Positions 41,832 through 50,842 are shown, numbered from the stretch's first letter. The stretch is 64,000 bases of DNA from Oscillospiraceae bacterium (GCA_024404815.1 JAKSPL010000002.1:1-64000); one strand, 5' to 3'. Numbers and translations are program-made. Notes: generated by a model from the letters alone, not told the origin.

Positions 41832-42305
41832 ATGTTAGAACTTACAATTATGATGAATCATGGCAAATATCTTGTTACGGATAGCAAAAAGCGCACCTTG
41901 TATTCAATCAAAAAGAAACTCCGCGGTGAGTATGTAATACGAGATGCAAGCAAATACGAGCTGTATGAACTTTCCGAAGGACAGACGATGGACAGACATA
42001 TGTTCTACTACATCCTCTTGAACGGAAAGCGAAAAGCCACACTCCGATGTGTTTCGAAATTCTTAGAGCCGCGTATGGAACTGGAAGAGGAAGACGGCAG
42101 TATTTTGACGATTCGAGCAGAAACGCCCGACAAGCTTTCCTATACTTTTGTGAAAGACAAAAAGGAATACGGAACCCTGAAAATCCATATGCTGTCGCGT
42201 ACAGAATATAAATTTGTCATCAACATTGACGTTGAGATCTTTGACGATTATCTCCCGCTGATCCCCTTTGCCGTCATCGAAAGTATCCCGCCGACCGTCG
42301 GCTAA
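41832..42305 (+). CDS. LURP-one-like small protein, unknown function
   Basis: 157 residues with alternating strand-like segments (KYLVTDSKKRTLYSIKKKL, MFYYILLNGKRKATLRCV, MELEEEDGSILTIRAE, YGTLKIHMLSRTEYKFVINI). This pattern resembles the LURP-one/tubby-like beta-barrel family, but the match is tentative. No signal peptide or membrane segment. AGAGGTG lies about 8 nt before the ATG. It is cotranscribed between argD and argF and could have a role tied to arginine metabolism; nothing in the sequence shows what. Confidence 0.7.
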   Translation: MLELTIMMNHGKYLVTDSKKRTLYSIKKKLRGEYVIRDASKYELYELSEGQTMDRHMFYYILLNGKRKATLRCVSKFLEPRMELEEEDGSILTIRAETPDKLSYTFVKDKKEYGTLKIHMLSRTEYKFVINIDVEIFDDYLPLIPFAVIESIPPTVG

Positions 42306-42350
42306 GGCAATCATCGGACACGATTTAGGTTAGAAAGGAAGCGATTCCCA

Positions 42351-43259
42351 ATGAATCATTTGCTGAAAATGCTCGACCTTTCGAGCGAAGAAATTATTGA
42401 TTTACTGAATGTTGCAGACCAGCTGAAGTACGAACGCAAGCACAATATCCCGCATCCGCATTTGCAGGGCAAAACGCTTGGCATGATTTTCCAGAAAGCA
42501 TCTACCCGTACCCGCGTTTCTTTCGAAACAGGTATGATGCAGCTTGGCGGTTATCCGCTGTTCTTGTCCTCGCATGATCTGCAGATCGGACGCGGCGAAC
42601 CTGTACAGGACACCGCACGCGTGCTGTCGCGGTATCTGGACGGCATTATGATCCGTACCTTCGCACAGCAGGAGGTCGAGGATCTGGCAAAATACGGATC
42701 GATCCCGATCATCAACGGTCTGACCGATTTCTGTCATCCGTGTCAGGTACTTGCCGATCTGATGACGATTCGTGAGTACAAGGGCGGATTCAACGGTTTG
42801 AAGATGTGCTACATCGGCGACGGCAACAACATGGCAAACTCGCTGATCGTCGGCGGTCTGAAAGTCGGTATGGAAGTCAGCATCGCCTGCCCGAATGATT
42901 ATCAGCCTGACAAGCAGGTGCTGGATTTTGCAAATGCAAACGGCGGCTTCACAATGACCGAATCGCCTGTTCTTGCCGCAGAGAATGCGGACGTTATCTT
43001 TACGGATGTCTGGGCATCCATGGGACAGGAAGGCGAAGCGGAAAAGCGGAGAATCGCATTCAAGGGCTATCAGGTCAATGACGAGGTACTGGGTGCGGCA
43101 CATTCCGAGTGCATGGTACAGCATTGTCTACCTGCACACCGCGGCGAAGAAATCACAGAAAAGGTCTTTGAGGCACACGCCAACGAGATTTTCGACGAGG
43201 CAGAAAACCGTCTGCACGCACAGAAAGCCGTTATGGTCAAAGTAATGGGCAATCAGTAA
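42351..43259 (+). CDS. argF: Ornithine carbamoyltransferase
   Basis: 302-residue transcarbamylase making citrulline from ornithine and carbamoyl phosphate. Carbamoyl-phosphate site STRTRVSFETGMMQLGG; HDLQIGRGEPVQDTARVLSRY; DFCHPCQVLADLMT; and the ornithine-binding region VQHCLPAHRGEEI with the catalytic Cys. Normal length. AGAAAGGAAG precedes the ATG. Last gene of the arginine cluster, followed by a strong terminator. Confidence 0.95.
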   Translation: MNHLLKMLDLSSEEIIDLLNVADQLKYERKHNIPHPHLQGKTLGMIFQKASTRTRVSFETGMMQLGGYPLFLSSHDLQIGRGEPVQDTARVLSRYLDGIMIRTFAQQEVEDLAKYGSIPIINGLTDFCHPCQVLADLMTIREYKGGFNGLKMCYIGDGNNMANSLIVGGLKVGMEVSIACPNDYQPDKQVLDFANANGGFTMTESPVLAAENADVIFTDVWASMGQEGEAEKRRIAFKGYQVNDEVLGAAHSECMVQHCLPAHRGEEITEKVFEAHANEIFDEAENRLHAQKAVMVKVMGNQ

Positions 43260-43270
43260 TCGAACAGGAA

Positions 43271-43298
43271 TCCCCCGATGAAAGTCGGGGGATTTTTT
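43271..43298 (+). terminator. Terminator of the arginine cluster
   Basis: TCCCCCGA (43271-43278) pairs with TCGGGGGA (43285-43292), 6-nt loop, then six T. Confidence 0.92.
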
Positions 43299-43324
43299 GT
43301 CAGTTGAAAAAGTGTGGGGTGTTT

Positions 43325-43432
43325 CGCGCTCTGCGGAGCGCGATGAGGGACACTGTCCCCTCAACCCCTGCGATTTTTCGAGAAAAATCGAGTAAAAATT
43401 TTGATATGAGAAACTTTCATGTGCGATTCGTA
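43325..43432. repeat. Third palindrome region including 76-bp repeat copy 2
   Basis: Gene-free. Palindromes at 43325-43342 (arm CGCGCTC) and 43347-43359 (arm GGGACA), then 43357-43432, the inverted copy of 191-266 with the CGATTTTT core. Lies between the argF terminator and the stop of the convergent membrane protein gene. Confidence 0.75.
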
Positions 43433-43469
43433 AGAGCGGTTTGTGTTCGTCCGCTTGCAGATAGAGTTG

Positions 43470-44201
43470 CTAAAATTTCCACTTGCGCTGCAAGGTAAGC
43501 AGTTCAGCTGTCAGGAGTGTCGGGAGCGTCCGCAGGGCAGTAAACGGCAGGAGTAGAAAAGGCAGACAGACGATACGCCGCAAAAGCAGGGGAAGCGTCT
43601 GCCCTCTTGTGACCGCGAACGCTTGCAGGAGAATGCGGAAAATACGGACATGCGGCGATTTCAGATAGCAAAAGGTGAGGGCTGCATCCGCGGTCAGCAC
43701 GCGCAGCGGCAGCCACAGCAGAAGAATACTCAGCAAAAACAAGTGCGCGGTGAACAGCAGTACCCAAGTCCCGTCCGTCAGCAATGCGGCAGTCAGAAAC
43801 AGTTTTTTCGCCATGCCGAATACTGCCGCCGCAGGAATCACAGAAATCGGCAGCAGTATGGATGCGGTCAGTCTGAGCAGGAAAAAGCGTCCCCACAGCC
43901 AGAGTTTTCCGCTGCACGCTAAAAAACCGCAGTCGTTGTCGTCTAGTACCCCGACCGTTTCGCCGAGCCACCACATCGACATGGTTTGCAGCGGAACGGT
44001 CAGAAAAATCCCGCAGATGCTGCACAAAACCGCACATAAGCTTCCGATTGCACCGTGAAACAGAATGCGTTGTGCAAGACAGCCGCCCAGCAGGAGCAGA
44101 ACTGTACAAATCATCCATACTGCCGCAAGCATCGCCATTGCCTGCGGCTTTTTGTCTGTCAGGCGTTTTGCCCTGCGCCAGATGGGAAACTGCCGCCTCA
44201 T
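43470..44201 (-). CDS. Polytopic membrane protein, unknown function
   Basis: 243 residues, very hydrophobic, with about five membrane segments (AMLAAVWMICTVLLLLGGCL, GSLCAVLCSICGIFLTVPLQ, FFLLRLTASILLPISVIPAAAV, TWVLLFTAHLFLLSILLLWLP, and a shorter C-terminal one). Basic N- and C-terminal ends. No recognised motif. Its start overlaps the stop of the BofC-like gene by 4 bp, so the two are translationally coupled. A long alternative frame (43504-44217) lacks membrane character and I reject it. Confidence 0.7.
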   Translation of the reverse strand: MRRQFPIWRRAKRLTDKKPQAMAMLAAVWMICTVLLLLGGCLAQRILFHGAIGSLCAVLCSICGIFLTVPLQTMSMWWLGETVGVLDDNDCGFLACSGKLWLWGRFFLLRLTASILLPISVIPAAAVFGMAKKLFLTAALLTDGTWVLLFTAHLFLLSILLLWLPLRVLTADAALTFCYLKSPHVRIFRILLQAFAVTRGQTLPLLLRRIVCLPFLLLPFTALRTLPTLLTAELLTLQRKWKF

Positions 44202-44593
44202 GAGAGATAATCCTCAATCAGACGGCGAAGTTCTGCGGCAGTATGCGCTTCGATCCCGTGTTCCAGCAGCAGACGGTCATAGTCGGGCAGCCACGCAGGA
44301 GAAACCGCATACTGCTCAAACGGAATGTCCTCGTCCTGCTGATAGACCGAAAGGGTACTGCCCTCTAACCGCAGCAGATACGGTCCTTCCGGTGTTGATG
44401 CCGCACGGAGCGGCTGTTCGTCCGCAGGGGAATGTGTGCTGACTGCGGCATTTTGCAGCGTGGTTTCCTCGGGCTGGCTGTCCGCCGTGACGATCTGTTG
44501 GGTGCAGCTTCCGATGACCATGCCGCCGCCGATCAGCAGACCGCCTGCCGCAAAAATACAGACAGCGGTGTCGATCCATGCACGTTTTGTCAT
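44198..44593 (-). CDS. Membrane-anchored protein with BofC C-terminal-like domain
   Basis: 131 residues: one membrane anchor at about 9-30 (AVCIFAAGGLLIGGGMVIGSC), a Gln/Glu/Thr-rich linker, and a C-terminal domain of about 60 residues (PYLLRLEGSTLSVYQQDEDI then PAWLPDYDRLLLEHGIEAHT and a final LIEDYLS) that resembles the BofC C-terminal fold common in clostridial envelope proteins. In Bacillus, BofC inhibits the SpoIVB protease; whether this protein inhibits anything is unknown. ATG 44593 is preceded by AAAGGA at a long distance (about 13 nt). It is coupled to the polytopic protein downstream. Confidence 0.65.
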   Translation of the reverse strand: MTKRAWIDTAVCIFAAGGLLIGGGMVIGSCTQQIVTADSQPEETTLQNAAVSTHSPADEQPLRAASTPEGPYLLRLEGSTLSVYQQDEDIPFEQYAVSPAWLPDYDRLLLEHGIEAHTAAELRRLIEDYLS

Positions 44594-44692
44594 AAATGTA
44601 CCATGTCCTTTCTCTGTTTTACCAGAAGTATGGCACATTTTCCTGCGAAATATTCCAAAAGACACAAAACGATTACAATTTCAAAAAAGTGC

Positions 44693-44721
44693 TTAACATT
44701 TTCCCGTTTTTATGGTATAAT
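44693..44721 (+). promoter_or_regulatory. Promoter of PBP1a operon
   Basis: TTAACA (44693-44698) and TATAAT (44716-44721), 17-bp spacer, about 80 bp before the start. Confidence 0.7.
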
Positions 44722-44802
44722 AAATTCTGTACATCCGGCAGCCGAATCAAATGGATGACTGCCGCTCAAAACGCTTTTGTACCCGAAAGGAGTCCTTATA
44801 GC

Positions 44803-47292
44803 ATGAAGCTTCCAAATCTCGATGATGTAAAGAATTTCAAACTTCCTGAGGTGAAAAAACCGAATTTCAGCTTTGGAGAAAAAACGGAAAAGAATTCTTC
44901 GGAGAAAAAGAAGAAAAAGAACCGCCGTACCCCGTGGATCGTTCGCGCTCTGCGTTCTCTCGGAACGGTGATCCTGACGACATTTCTGTCGTTCTTCCTG
45001 TTTTTCTGCGTGACCGGTATCATCTGCGGCATTGCCGCGACCACCTATGTCCTGAATTACATGGAGTCTACCAACACCGTCAGTATTCAGGAAATGACGA
45101 TGAGTTTCTCCACACATATTTATGCGCATCTGCCCGAAAATGAAGAAGGCGAATATACAGCCATCTATACGGTGGACAATGAGGTACAGCGTATTCCTGT
45201 GGAGATCGAGGATATTCCACAGCACGTCCGCAATGCATTTGTGTACGCGGAGGACGAGCGTTTCTATTCGCACGAAGGTGTGGATTATAAACGTACCGCC
45301 GCTTCCTTTGCAAACATGATCCTCCATTTCTGGAGCAGTGAGCAGGGCGGTTCGACCATCACCCAGCAGCTCATCAAGAACCTGACGGGCGATAACGAAT
45401 ACTCCCCGCAGCGTAAGATCCGTGAAATTTTCCGTTCGATGCAGCTGGAAAAATCCTATACCAAGGATGAAATCCTCTGCACGTATATGAACTACATCGG
45501 CTTCGGCGGTTCGGCAAACGGTGTCGAAATGGCAGCAAACAAGTATTTCGGCAAGAGTGTCGGAGATCTTTCTATCGCAGAAGCTGCCTGCCTTGCAGCG
45601 ATTCCGCAGAACCCTGAGGTCATCAACCCGTTTGCAGGCCACTACGAGAAGGCTTACAACGAAGTGACCAATACCTACTACTATACCGATAATTTCATCA
45701 ATACAGGCATGGAGCTGAACCGCGTCCGTCAGGAATATATCCTGTTCCAGATGTACGACAACGGCGCGATCACCTATGACGAATATCAGCAGGCACTCGC
45801 TGAAAAGCTGATTTTCAAGGATACCGATGAGTATAAGGCACTTCACCCCGAGGAGTATCCCGACGAACAGCCGACAGACGGCACAGAGGGCGACGGAGAT
45901 GCCGCTGCACAGATGAAGCCTGTCGAAGATGATGACTCCACCGATACCAACTGGGTCATCGACGAGGCACTCCGTGAATTTGAAGAATATCTGATGGAAG
46001 AAAAAGGTGTTAGCCGCAGCCGTGCGCTCCAGCTCATCAACACGGGCGGCTATCAGATCTACACCACCGTTGACTGGGAAATGCAGCAGTATGTCGAGGA
46101 TAAATTCTCGGATATCAACAATCTGCTGAAAGGCATGACCACAGGTAAGGCAACGACCTATTACCGCGATCTGGACGGTGACGGCGTTGCAACCGACGAG
46201 GAAAACCTCGCGCTGCAATGCGGCTTTACCGCAATCGACTATTCGGGCAACATTATCTGCACAGTCGGCCGTGTCGGCGGACATCCTTCTCCGCTTTGCA
46301 ACAGCTTTGCATCGACCGAAAAGCAGCAGCCCGGTTCTGCGATCAAGCCTGTTACCTCTTACGGCTATGCACTCGAACACGACAAGATCACCTACGCGAC
46401 ACACGTTCTCGACTATCCGCCTCTGACCAATGCGGCAACCGGTAAGCCGTGGCCGACCAACTACTCCAATGATAACGACAGCGTTGTCTATACCAACCGC
46501 AAGGTCACGATTGAAAACGCACTGGAAGTTTCCAGAAACACCATTCCTGCATTGCTCTGCAAAACCTACGGCACAGAAAATGTCTTTATGTATGCACGCG
46601 ATGTGCTCGGTCTGGATCTTGATGAAGAACACGACATCGGCTATGCACCGCTGGCTGTCGGCGCATTGGAATACGGTATTACCGTCACCGACCTTGTCAA
46701 TGCATACATGGTCTACGGCAACGGCGGTTTCTTCAGTGATGCACATATCATCAGCAGCGTGAAATCCGCAGACGGCAACCTGATCTATGCAGGCGGCGAT
46801 GATTATGCACAGGTCATCAGCCCGGAAACCTCTTATGTTATGAACAAACTGCTCCAGAATGTTGTAGAAGGCGCAAACGGTACCGGTAAACGCGGTAAGA
46901 TCACATCGAACGGCAAGCGTGTGCCGATCGGCGGCAAGACAGGTACCTCCTCTGACTGGTTCGATAAACTGTTTGTCGGTCTGAACCCTGATTTCGTCAG
47001 CGGCATCTGGGTCGGCTATAAGGAAAACAAGAAGATCAAGAACTACGGTGCGATCGACACCTCTGCGATTTGGAAGAATATCATCGGCGGCTGGATCTCC
47101 GAGCATTATTCCGGTGCAGATTTCCCAGAGTGTGAATCGGTCATTGTCGGTCAGTATTGTGCATCGACCGGTAAGATCGCAGGTGCGGGCTGCGCAAAGG
47201 GCGGTACAGGTTACTGGAAATCCTCCTATGCACCGTACTGCGACAACCGTGAACTGGGACTTGCAGCACCTGACGGCGAGGATGACGAATGA
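44803..47292 (+). CDS. Class A penicillin-binding protein 1a
   Basis: 829-residue bifunctional peptidoglycan synthase. A basic Lys-rich cytoplasmic tail (30-46) and a membrane segment (about 55-85) precede the GT51 glycosyltransferase domain, with catalytic Glu in YAEDERFYSHEGVDY, then GGSTITQQLIKNL and the RKIREIFRSMQLEK motif. The transpeptidase domain has SxxK in QQPGSAIKP, SRN in LEVSRNTIPA and KTGTSS. The C-terminus is Gly/Tyr rich. GAAAGGAG lies 10 nt before ATG 44803; the open frame upstream to 44596 overlaps the promoter and is not coding. Overlaps the methyltransferase gene by 4 bp. Confidence 0.95.
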   Translation: MKLPNLDDVKNFKLPEVKKPNFSFGEKTEKNSSEKKKKKNRRTPWIVRALRSLGTVILTTFLSFFLFFCVTGIICGIAATTYVLNYMESTNTVSIQEMTMSFSTHIYAHLPENEEGEYTAIYTVDNEVQRIPVEIEDIPQHVRNAFVYAEDERFYSHEGVDYKRTAASFANMILHFWSSEQGGSTITQQLIKNLTGDNEYSPQRKIREIFRSMQLEKSYTKDEILCTYMNYIGFGGSANGVEMAANKYFGKSVGDLSIAEAACLAAIPQNPEVINPFAGHYEKAYNEVTNTYYYTDNFINTGMELNRVRQEYILFQMYDNGAITYDEYQQALAEKLIFKDTDEYKALHPEEYPDEQPTDGTEGDGDAAAQMKPVEDDDSTDTNWVIDEALREFEEYLMEEKGVSRSRALQLINTGGYQIYTTVDWEMQQYVEDKFSDINNLLKGMTTGKATTYYRDLDGDGVATDEENLALQCGFTAIDYSGNIICTVGRVGGHPSPLCNSFASTEKQQPGSAIKPVTSYGYALEHDKITYATHVLDYPPLTNAATGKPWPTNYSNDNDSVVYTNRKVTIENALEVSRNTIPALLCKTYGTENVFMYARDVLGLDLDEEHDIGYAPLAVGALEYGITVTDLVNAYMVYGNGGFFSDAHIISSVKSADGNLIYAGGDDYAQVISPETSYVMNKLLQNVVEGANGTGKRGKITSNGKRVPIGGKTGTSSDWFDKLFVGLNPDFVSGIWVGYKENKKIKNYGAIDTSAIWKNIIGGWISEHYSGADFPECESVIVGQYCASTGKIAGAGCAKGGTGYWKSSYAPYCDNRELGLAAPDGEDDE

Positions 47293-48446
47293 TGGCACAG
47301 ACCACGGAAGCGATGCCTTCCACTTATATGAGAATGTGCTGCCCCTGTCATTTCGGACTGGAAAGCGTTTTGAAATTCGAACTGGTTCGGCTTGGGGCAG
47401 CGGATATCGCGGCAGCAGACGGCAGAGTCTGTTTTTCGGGCGACTGGACGATGCTTGCAAGCGCGAATATCGAACTGACAGTAGCAGAGCGTGTCCTGAT
47501 CGAACTGGGCAGCTTCTCTGTCAAGGCACAGCGCGGAAAAACCGCATTTGACCCGTTGTTTGACGGTGTTGCAAAGCTGCCGCTGGAACAGTATATCGGC
47601 GTGAACGATGCGTTCCCTGTCAAGGGTTCTTCGCTCAATTCCGCCCTGCACAGCGTTCCTGCGTGTCAGGCGATCGTCAAAAAGGCGGCGGTCAGCCGTC
47701 TGCAAAAGGCATACCGCACAAAAGAACTCCCCGAAACAGGTGCAGTCCACCAGCTGCAATTCCAGATCCGCAACGATAACTGCACGGTCTATCTCGATAC
47801 CTCGGGAATGCCGCTGCACAAGCGCGGCTGGCGGCAGATCGCAGGTGCGGCACCGATTCGGGAAACCCTCGCGGCAGGCATTCTGGACTTGTCGCGTGTT
47901 CGTCCGCAGACGCAGCTTTGTGACCCGTTCTGCGGCAGCGGCACGTTTTTGATCGAAGCAGCGACCAGAGCGATGCATATTGCACCGGGACTCCACCGCA
48001 GATTTGCGTCGGAACGCTGGGATGCGATGCCGAAAAGTGCGTGGTTCGATGCAAGAGAAGCCGCAAGAGCAAAAATTCAGCGCGATGTGGAATTTCGCGC
48101 AGTTGGATATGATATTGACGCAGAGGCTGTGGAGATTGCCAGAGAGAACGCCAGAAAAGCAGGCGTTTCCGAGAAAATCACAGTGATGCAGGGCGATGTC
48201 AGGGATTTCAAGGCGGAAGCAGGACAGCTCATTGTCTGCAATCCGCCCTATGGTGAACGCTTGCTGGATATTGAAGCCGCAAGAGAACTGTACCGCACTA
48301 TGGGAAAGGTTTTTCCGACAGAGAATGCGGTGAGTGTGATCTCTCCTGACCAGACGTTTGAGCAGTGCTTCGGCAGAAAAGCCGTCAAGCGCAGAAAACT
48401 CTACAACGGAATGCTGCAATGCAATCTCTACCAGTACTGGAAGTAA
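47289..48446 (+). CDS. THUMP-domain rRNA N2-guanine methyltransferase (RlmL type)
   Basis: 385-residue SAM-dependent methyltransferase. An N-terminal ferredoxin-like/THUMP RNA-binding part (about 10-165) is followed by a Rossmann methyltransferase domain with CDPFCGSGTFLIEAA (SAM binding), VGYDIDAEAVEIARENA and the catalytic ICNPPYGERL. These features fit the family methylating N2 of a 23S rRNA guanine (RlmL/YpsC). The first ATG overlaps the PBP1a stop (ATGA). Sits between PBP1a and lysA in one run. Confidence 0.9.
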   Translation: MMAQTTEAMPSTYMRMCCPCHFGLESVLKFELVRLGAADIAAADGRVCFSGDWTMLASANIELTVAERVLIELGSFSVKAQRGKTAFDPLFDGVAKLPLEQYIGVNDAFPVKGSSLNSALHSVPACQAIVKKAAVSRLQKAYRTKELPETGAVHQLQFQIRNDNCTVYLDTSGMPLHKRGWRQIAGAAPIRETLAAGILDLSRVRPQTQLCDPFCGSGTFLIEAATRAMHIAPGLHRRFASERWDAMPKSAWFDAREAARAKIQRDVEFRAVGYDIDAEAVEIARENARKAGVSEKITVMQGDVRDFKAEAGQLIVCNPPYGERLLDIEAARELYRTMGKVFPTENAVSVISPDQTFEQCFGRKAVKRRKLYNGMLQCNLYQYWK

Positions 48447-48463
48447 TTGAAAGGAATAGAAAT

Positions 48464-49759
48464 ATGTTGACACCGAATTTGTCGGTCAATGCACAGGGTC
48501 ACCTCTGCATTGGCGGTGCGGACTGTGTGACGCTCGCAGAGCAGCACGGTACGCCGCTTTATGTGATGGATGAAAATATGATTCGGCAAAACTGCCGCAG
48601 TTATCAGGATGTGCTGAACAGCGAATGCAGCAGCGGCGGTCTGATTTGTTACGCAAGCAAGGCGTTTTCCTGTAAGGAGATCTACCGTATTGTGGACAGC
48701 GAGGGACTCGGCACGGATGTTGTGTCGGGCGGCGAACTCTATACCGCGCTGAAAGCAGGAATGCCTGCGGAGAAAATTGTATTCCACGGCAACAGCAAGT
48801 CGAACAACGAGCTGGAATTTGCCGTACAGTCGGGTGTCGGACGCATTGTCTGCGACAACCTGCCTGAGCTTGCACGCTTGAATGCGGTTGCAGCAGCACA
48901 GGGCAAAGTCGTATCGGTCATGCTGCGCGTGAAGCCCGGAATCGACGCACATACGCATGATTTCATCCAGACAGGCAAGATCGACAGTAAGTTTGGCTTT
49001 GCGCTGGAAACAGGTGAGGCGGAGGAAGCGGTGCTGGCAGCCACAGGCTATGCAAACCTGAAACTGGTCGGTCTGCATTGCCATATCGGCTCGCAGATCC
49101 TCGATACCGAACCGTTTGCAGAAGCGGCAAGAGTGATGGTGCGGTTTATGGACAGCCTGCGCGAGAAGCACGCTATTGTCCTGCCCGAACTGAATCTGGG
49201 CGGCGGCCCCGGTATCAAGTATATCGAAGCAGATGACCCCAAGCCGTTTGGCGAGGTCATTCGTGCGATTTTGAAAGCAATGCACGAAACCTGCGTGACG
49301 CTTTCCTATCCGGAACCGTTTGTACTGTTTGAACCCGGCCGTTCGATCGTTGGCGGTGCAGGACTGACGCTGTATACGGTCATGGCGAAGAAGCAGATCC
49401 CGAATGTCCGTACTTATGTGCTGGTAGACGGCGGTATGAATGACAATCCGCGATATGCACTCTATCAGGCGGAATACACGGCGGTTTGCGCGAACCGTGC
49501 AGACCAGCCGCAGACAGAGCGTGTTACATTGGGCGGCAAGTGCTGCGAGAGCGGCGACCTGCTGGGCGAGAATATGCCGCTGCAAGCGGTCGAACCCGAT
49601 GATATTGTGGCAGTCCTGACAACAGGCGCATACAACTACTCAATGGCATCGCACTACAACCGCAATCCGAATGCGGAGGTGGTCATGGTTGCAGACGGAG
49701 AACCGCGCACCATTATCCGACGCGAGAGCTATGAGGACATCATTCGCAACGATGTCTGA
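48464..49759 (+). CDS. lysA: Diaminopimelate decarboxylase
   Basis: 431-residue PLP enzyme making lysine from meso-diaminopimelate. PLP lysine in CYASKAFSCKE, phosphate-binding HGNSKSNNEL, VKPGIDAHTHDFIQTGKIDSKFG, LHCHIGSQI, LGGGPGI, FEPGRSIVG, and the partner-subunit Cys in GKCCESGDLLGEN. Full length. AAAGGA precedes ATG 48464; the frame extends upstream into the methyltransferase gene but has no binding site there. Confidence 0.95.
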   Translation: MLTPNLSVNAQGHLCIGGADCVTLAEQHGTPLYVMDENMIRQNCRSYQDVLNSECSSGGLICYASKAFSCKEIYRIVDSEGLGTDVVSGGELYTALKAGMPAEKIVFHGNSKSNNELEFAVQSGVGRIVCDNLPELARLNAVAAAQGKVVSVMLRVKPGIDAHTHDFIQTGKIDSKFGFALETGEAEEAVLAATGYANLKLVGLHCHIGSQILDTEPFAEAARVMVRFMDSLREKHAIVLPELNLGGGPGIKYIEADDPKPFGEVIRAILKAMHETCVTLSYPEPFVLFEPGRSIVGGAGLTLYTVMAKKQIPNVRTYVLVDGGMNDNPRYALYQAEYTAVCANRADQPQTERVTLGGKCCESGDLLGENMPLQAVEPDDIVAVLTTGAYNYSMASHYNRNPNAEVVMVADGEPRTIIRRESYEDIIRNDV

Positions 49760-49776
49760 CAGAAAGGACGCTTACG

Positions 49777-50172
49777 GTGGATGCAATCTGGACAGAAATG
49801 TATGAAGCTGCAAAAGCTGTTTTGAATCCGCGCAGAATCTCGGATTATGTGACGGCAGGCGAGGTCGGTGCGGCGATACGTTCCAAATCGGGCAAAATCT
49901 ACACGGGCGTGTGCATTGATACCTGTTCAACGCTGGGCATTTGTGCGGAGCGAAACGCGGTTTTCCAGATGATCTCAGCAGGCGAGCAGGAAATTGACCG
50001 TGTGCTTTGTATCCTGCCTGACGGCTCAAACGGCGCACCATGCGGCGCGTGCCGAGAGCTGATGGTACAGTTGATGCCCGGGAAATACCATGACATTGAG
50101 ATCATGCTTGACTATGCGTCAGGCAAAACGATCACCCTCGGAGAGATTACGCCTGAGTGGTGGATCAAATAG
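49777..50172 (+). CDS. Cytidine-deaminase-like zinc enzyme
   Basis: 131-residue single-domain deaminase. The zinc site is intact: CAERNA with the catalytic Glu, and PCGACRE with two cysteines. The spacing and length fit the cytidine/blasticidin-S deaminase group. Cytidine or a related nucleoside is the likely substrate; the proteins of this branch are not well defined. The start is GTG 49777, about 9 nt after AGAAAGGA. Follows lysA by 17 bp. Confidence 0.85.
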   Translation: MDAIWTEMYEAAKAVLNPRRISDYVTAGEVGAAIRSKSGKIYTGVCIDTCSTLGICAERNAVFQMISAGEQEIDRVLCILPDGSNGAPCGACRELMVQLMPGKYHDIEIMLDYASGKTITLGEITPEWWIK

Positions 50173-50209
50173 AAATTTCGAATGAGGATCTCTTGAAAAA
50201 TGGGATTCT

Positions 50210-50253
50210 AAAGGGATAGTATCCCTTTGGTGGGGTTTGGGGCAACGCCCCAA
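50210..50253. repeat. Fourth palindrome site
   Basis: Two perfect palindromes between genes: 50210-50228 (arm AAAGGGATA, 1-nt loop) and 50237-50253 (arm TTGGGGC, loop aac). Same style as the units at 1-430 and 14866-15065. Confidence 0.75.
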
Positions 50254-50291
50254 TATAGATCCATCGGAGATACCATTTTATCCAAAAACAA

Positions 50292-50328
50292 AGCCGAAAA
50301 GAGGGAAACCTCTTTTCGGCTGATTTTT
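50292..50328 (+). terminator. Intrinsic terminator of the PBP1a-lysA run
   Basis: Perfect 13-bp stem (AGCCGAAAAGAGG) with a GAAA tetraloop at 50292-50321, then five T. It ends only 10 bp before the next start codon. Confidence 0.9.
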
Positions 50329-50338
50329 CATAGAAAGG

Positions 50339-50839
50339 ATGAACGATTTGCAGGCATACAGAATCGAACAAGCATCAGATACGCACATAGAAGAAATCCT
50401 TGCGCTTTACCGCAGTATGATCGGCGGAAAAGCCGACTGGACGGAAGATTACCCCTGCATGGACACGATCACCTTTGATTTATCCCGTGACGCGCTGTTT
50501 GTGATGAAAAACGAGCGGAACGACATCATTGCCGCAATTTCCATCGACGAGGATGCAGATGTTGCTGCATTGCCGTGCTGGTCGCCCGATTTGCAGCCGT
50601 CAGGGGAACTTGCAAGAGTATGTGTCCGCGCAGATATGCAAAATCGCGGTATTGCAAGAAAAATGATGCAATATACGTTTGCGGTTCTGCGGCAGAAGGG
50701 GTACAAGAGTGTGCATATTCTTGTCCGACCTGCCAACGAAGCCGCACTTCGCTCTTATTTGCCGCTGGGGTATGTACAGGTCGGCACTTGTGAACTGTTC
50801 GGCAAGGATTTTCTCTGTTTCGAAAAAAGTCTGCTGTGA
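50339..50839 (+). CDS. GNAT-family acetyltransferase
   Basis: 166-residue N-acetyltransferase fold. Acetyl-CoA loop ARVCVRADMQNRGIARKMM near residues 92-110; strand pairs and the C-terminal YLPLGYVQVGTCELFGKDF follow family form. The substrate is unknown. ATG 50339 directly abuts AGAAAGG, which is too close; the TTG at 50348 is at a better distance and may be the real start. It is immediately downstream of a terminator and no clear promoter is seen, so expression may depend on readthrough. It converges with another GNAT gene, 3 bp apart. Confidence 0.8.
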   Translation: MNDLQAYRIEQASDTHIEEILALYRSMIGGKADWTEDYPCMDTITFDLSRDALFVMKNERNDIIAAISIDEDADVAALPCWSPDLQPSGELARVCVRADMQNRGIARKMMQYTFAVLRQKGYKSVHILVRPANEAALRSYLPLGYVQVGTCELFGKDFLCFEKSLL

Positions 50840-50842
50840 CCG

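Noticed and set aside
43504..44217. 237-codon minus-strand frame overlapping the polytopic membrane protein
   Set aside because: The alternative frame 43470-44201 has clear membrane helices and is coupled to the gene upstream; this one has a random-looking composition.
44710..47460. 916-codon minus-strand frame opposite PBP1a
   Set aside because: It is a shadow of the PBP1a gene, which has every catalytic motif; the minus frame is rich in Cys, His and Arg with no domain.
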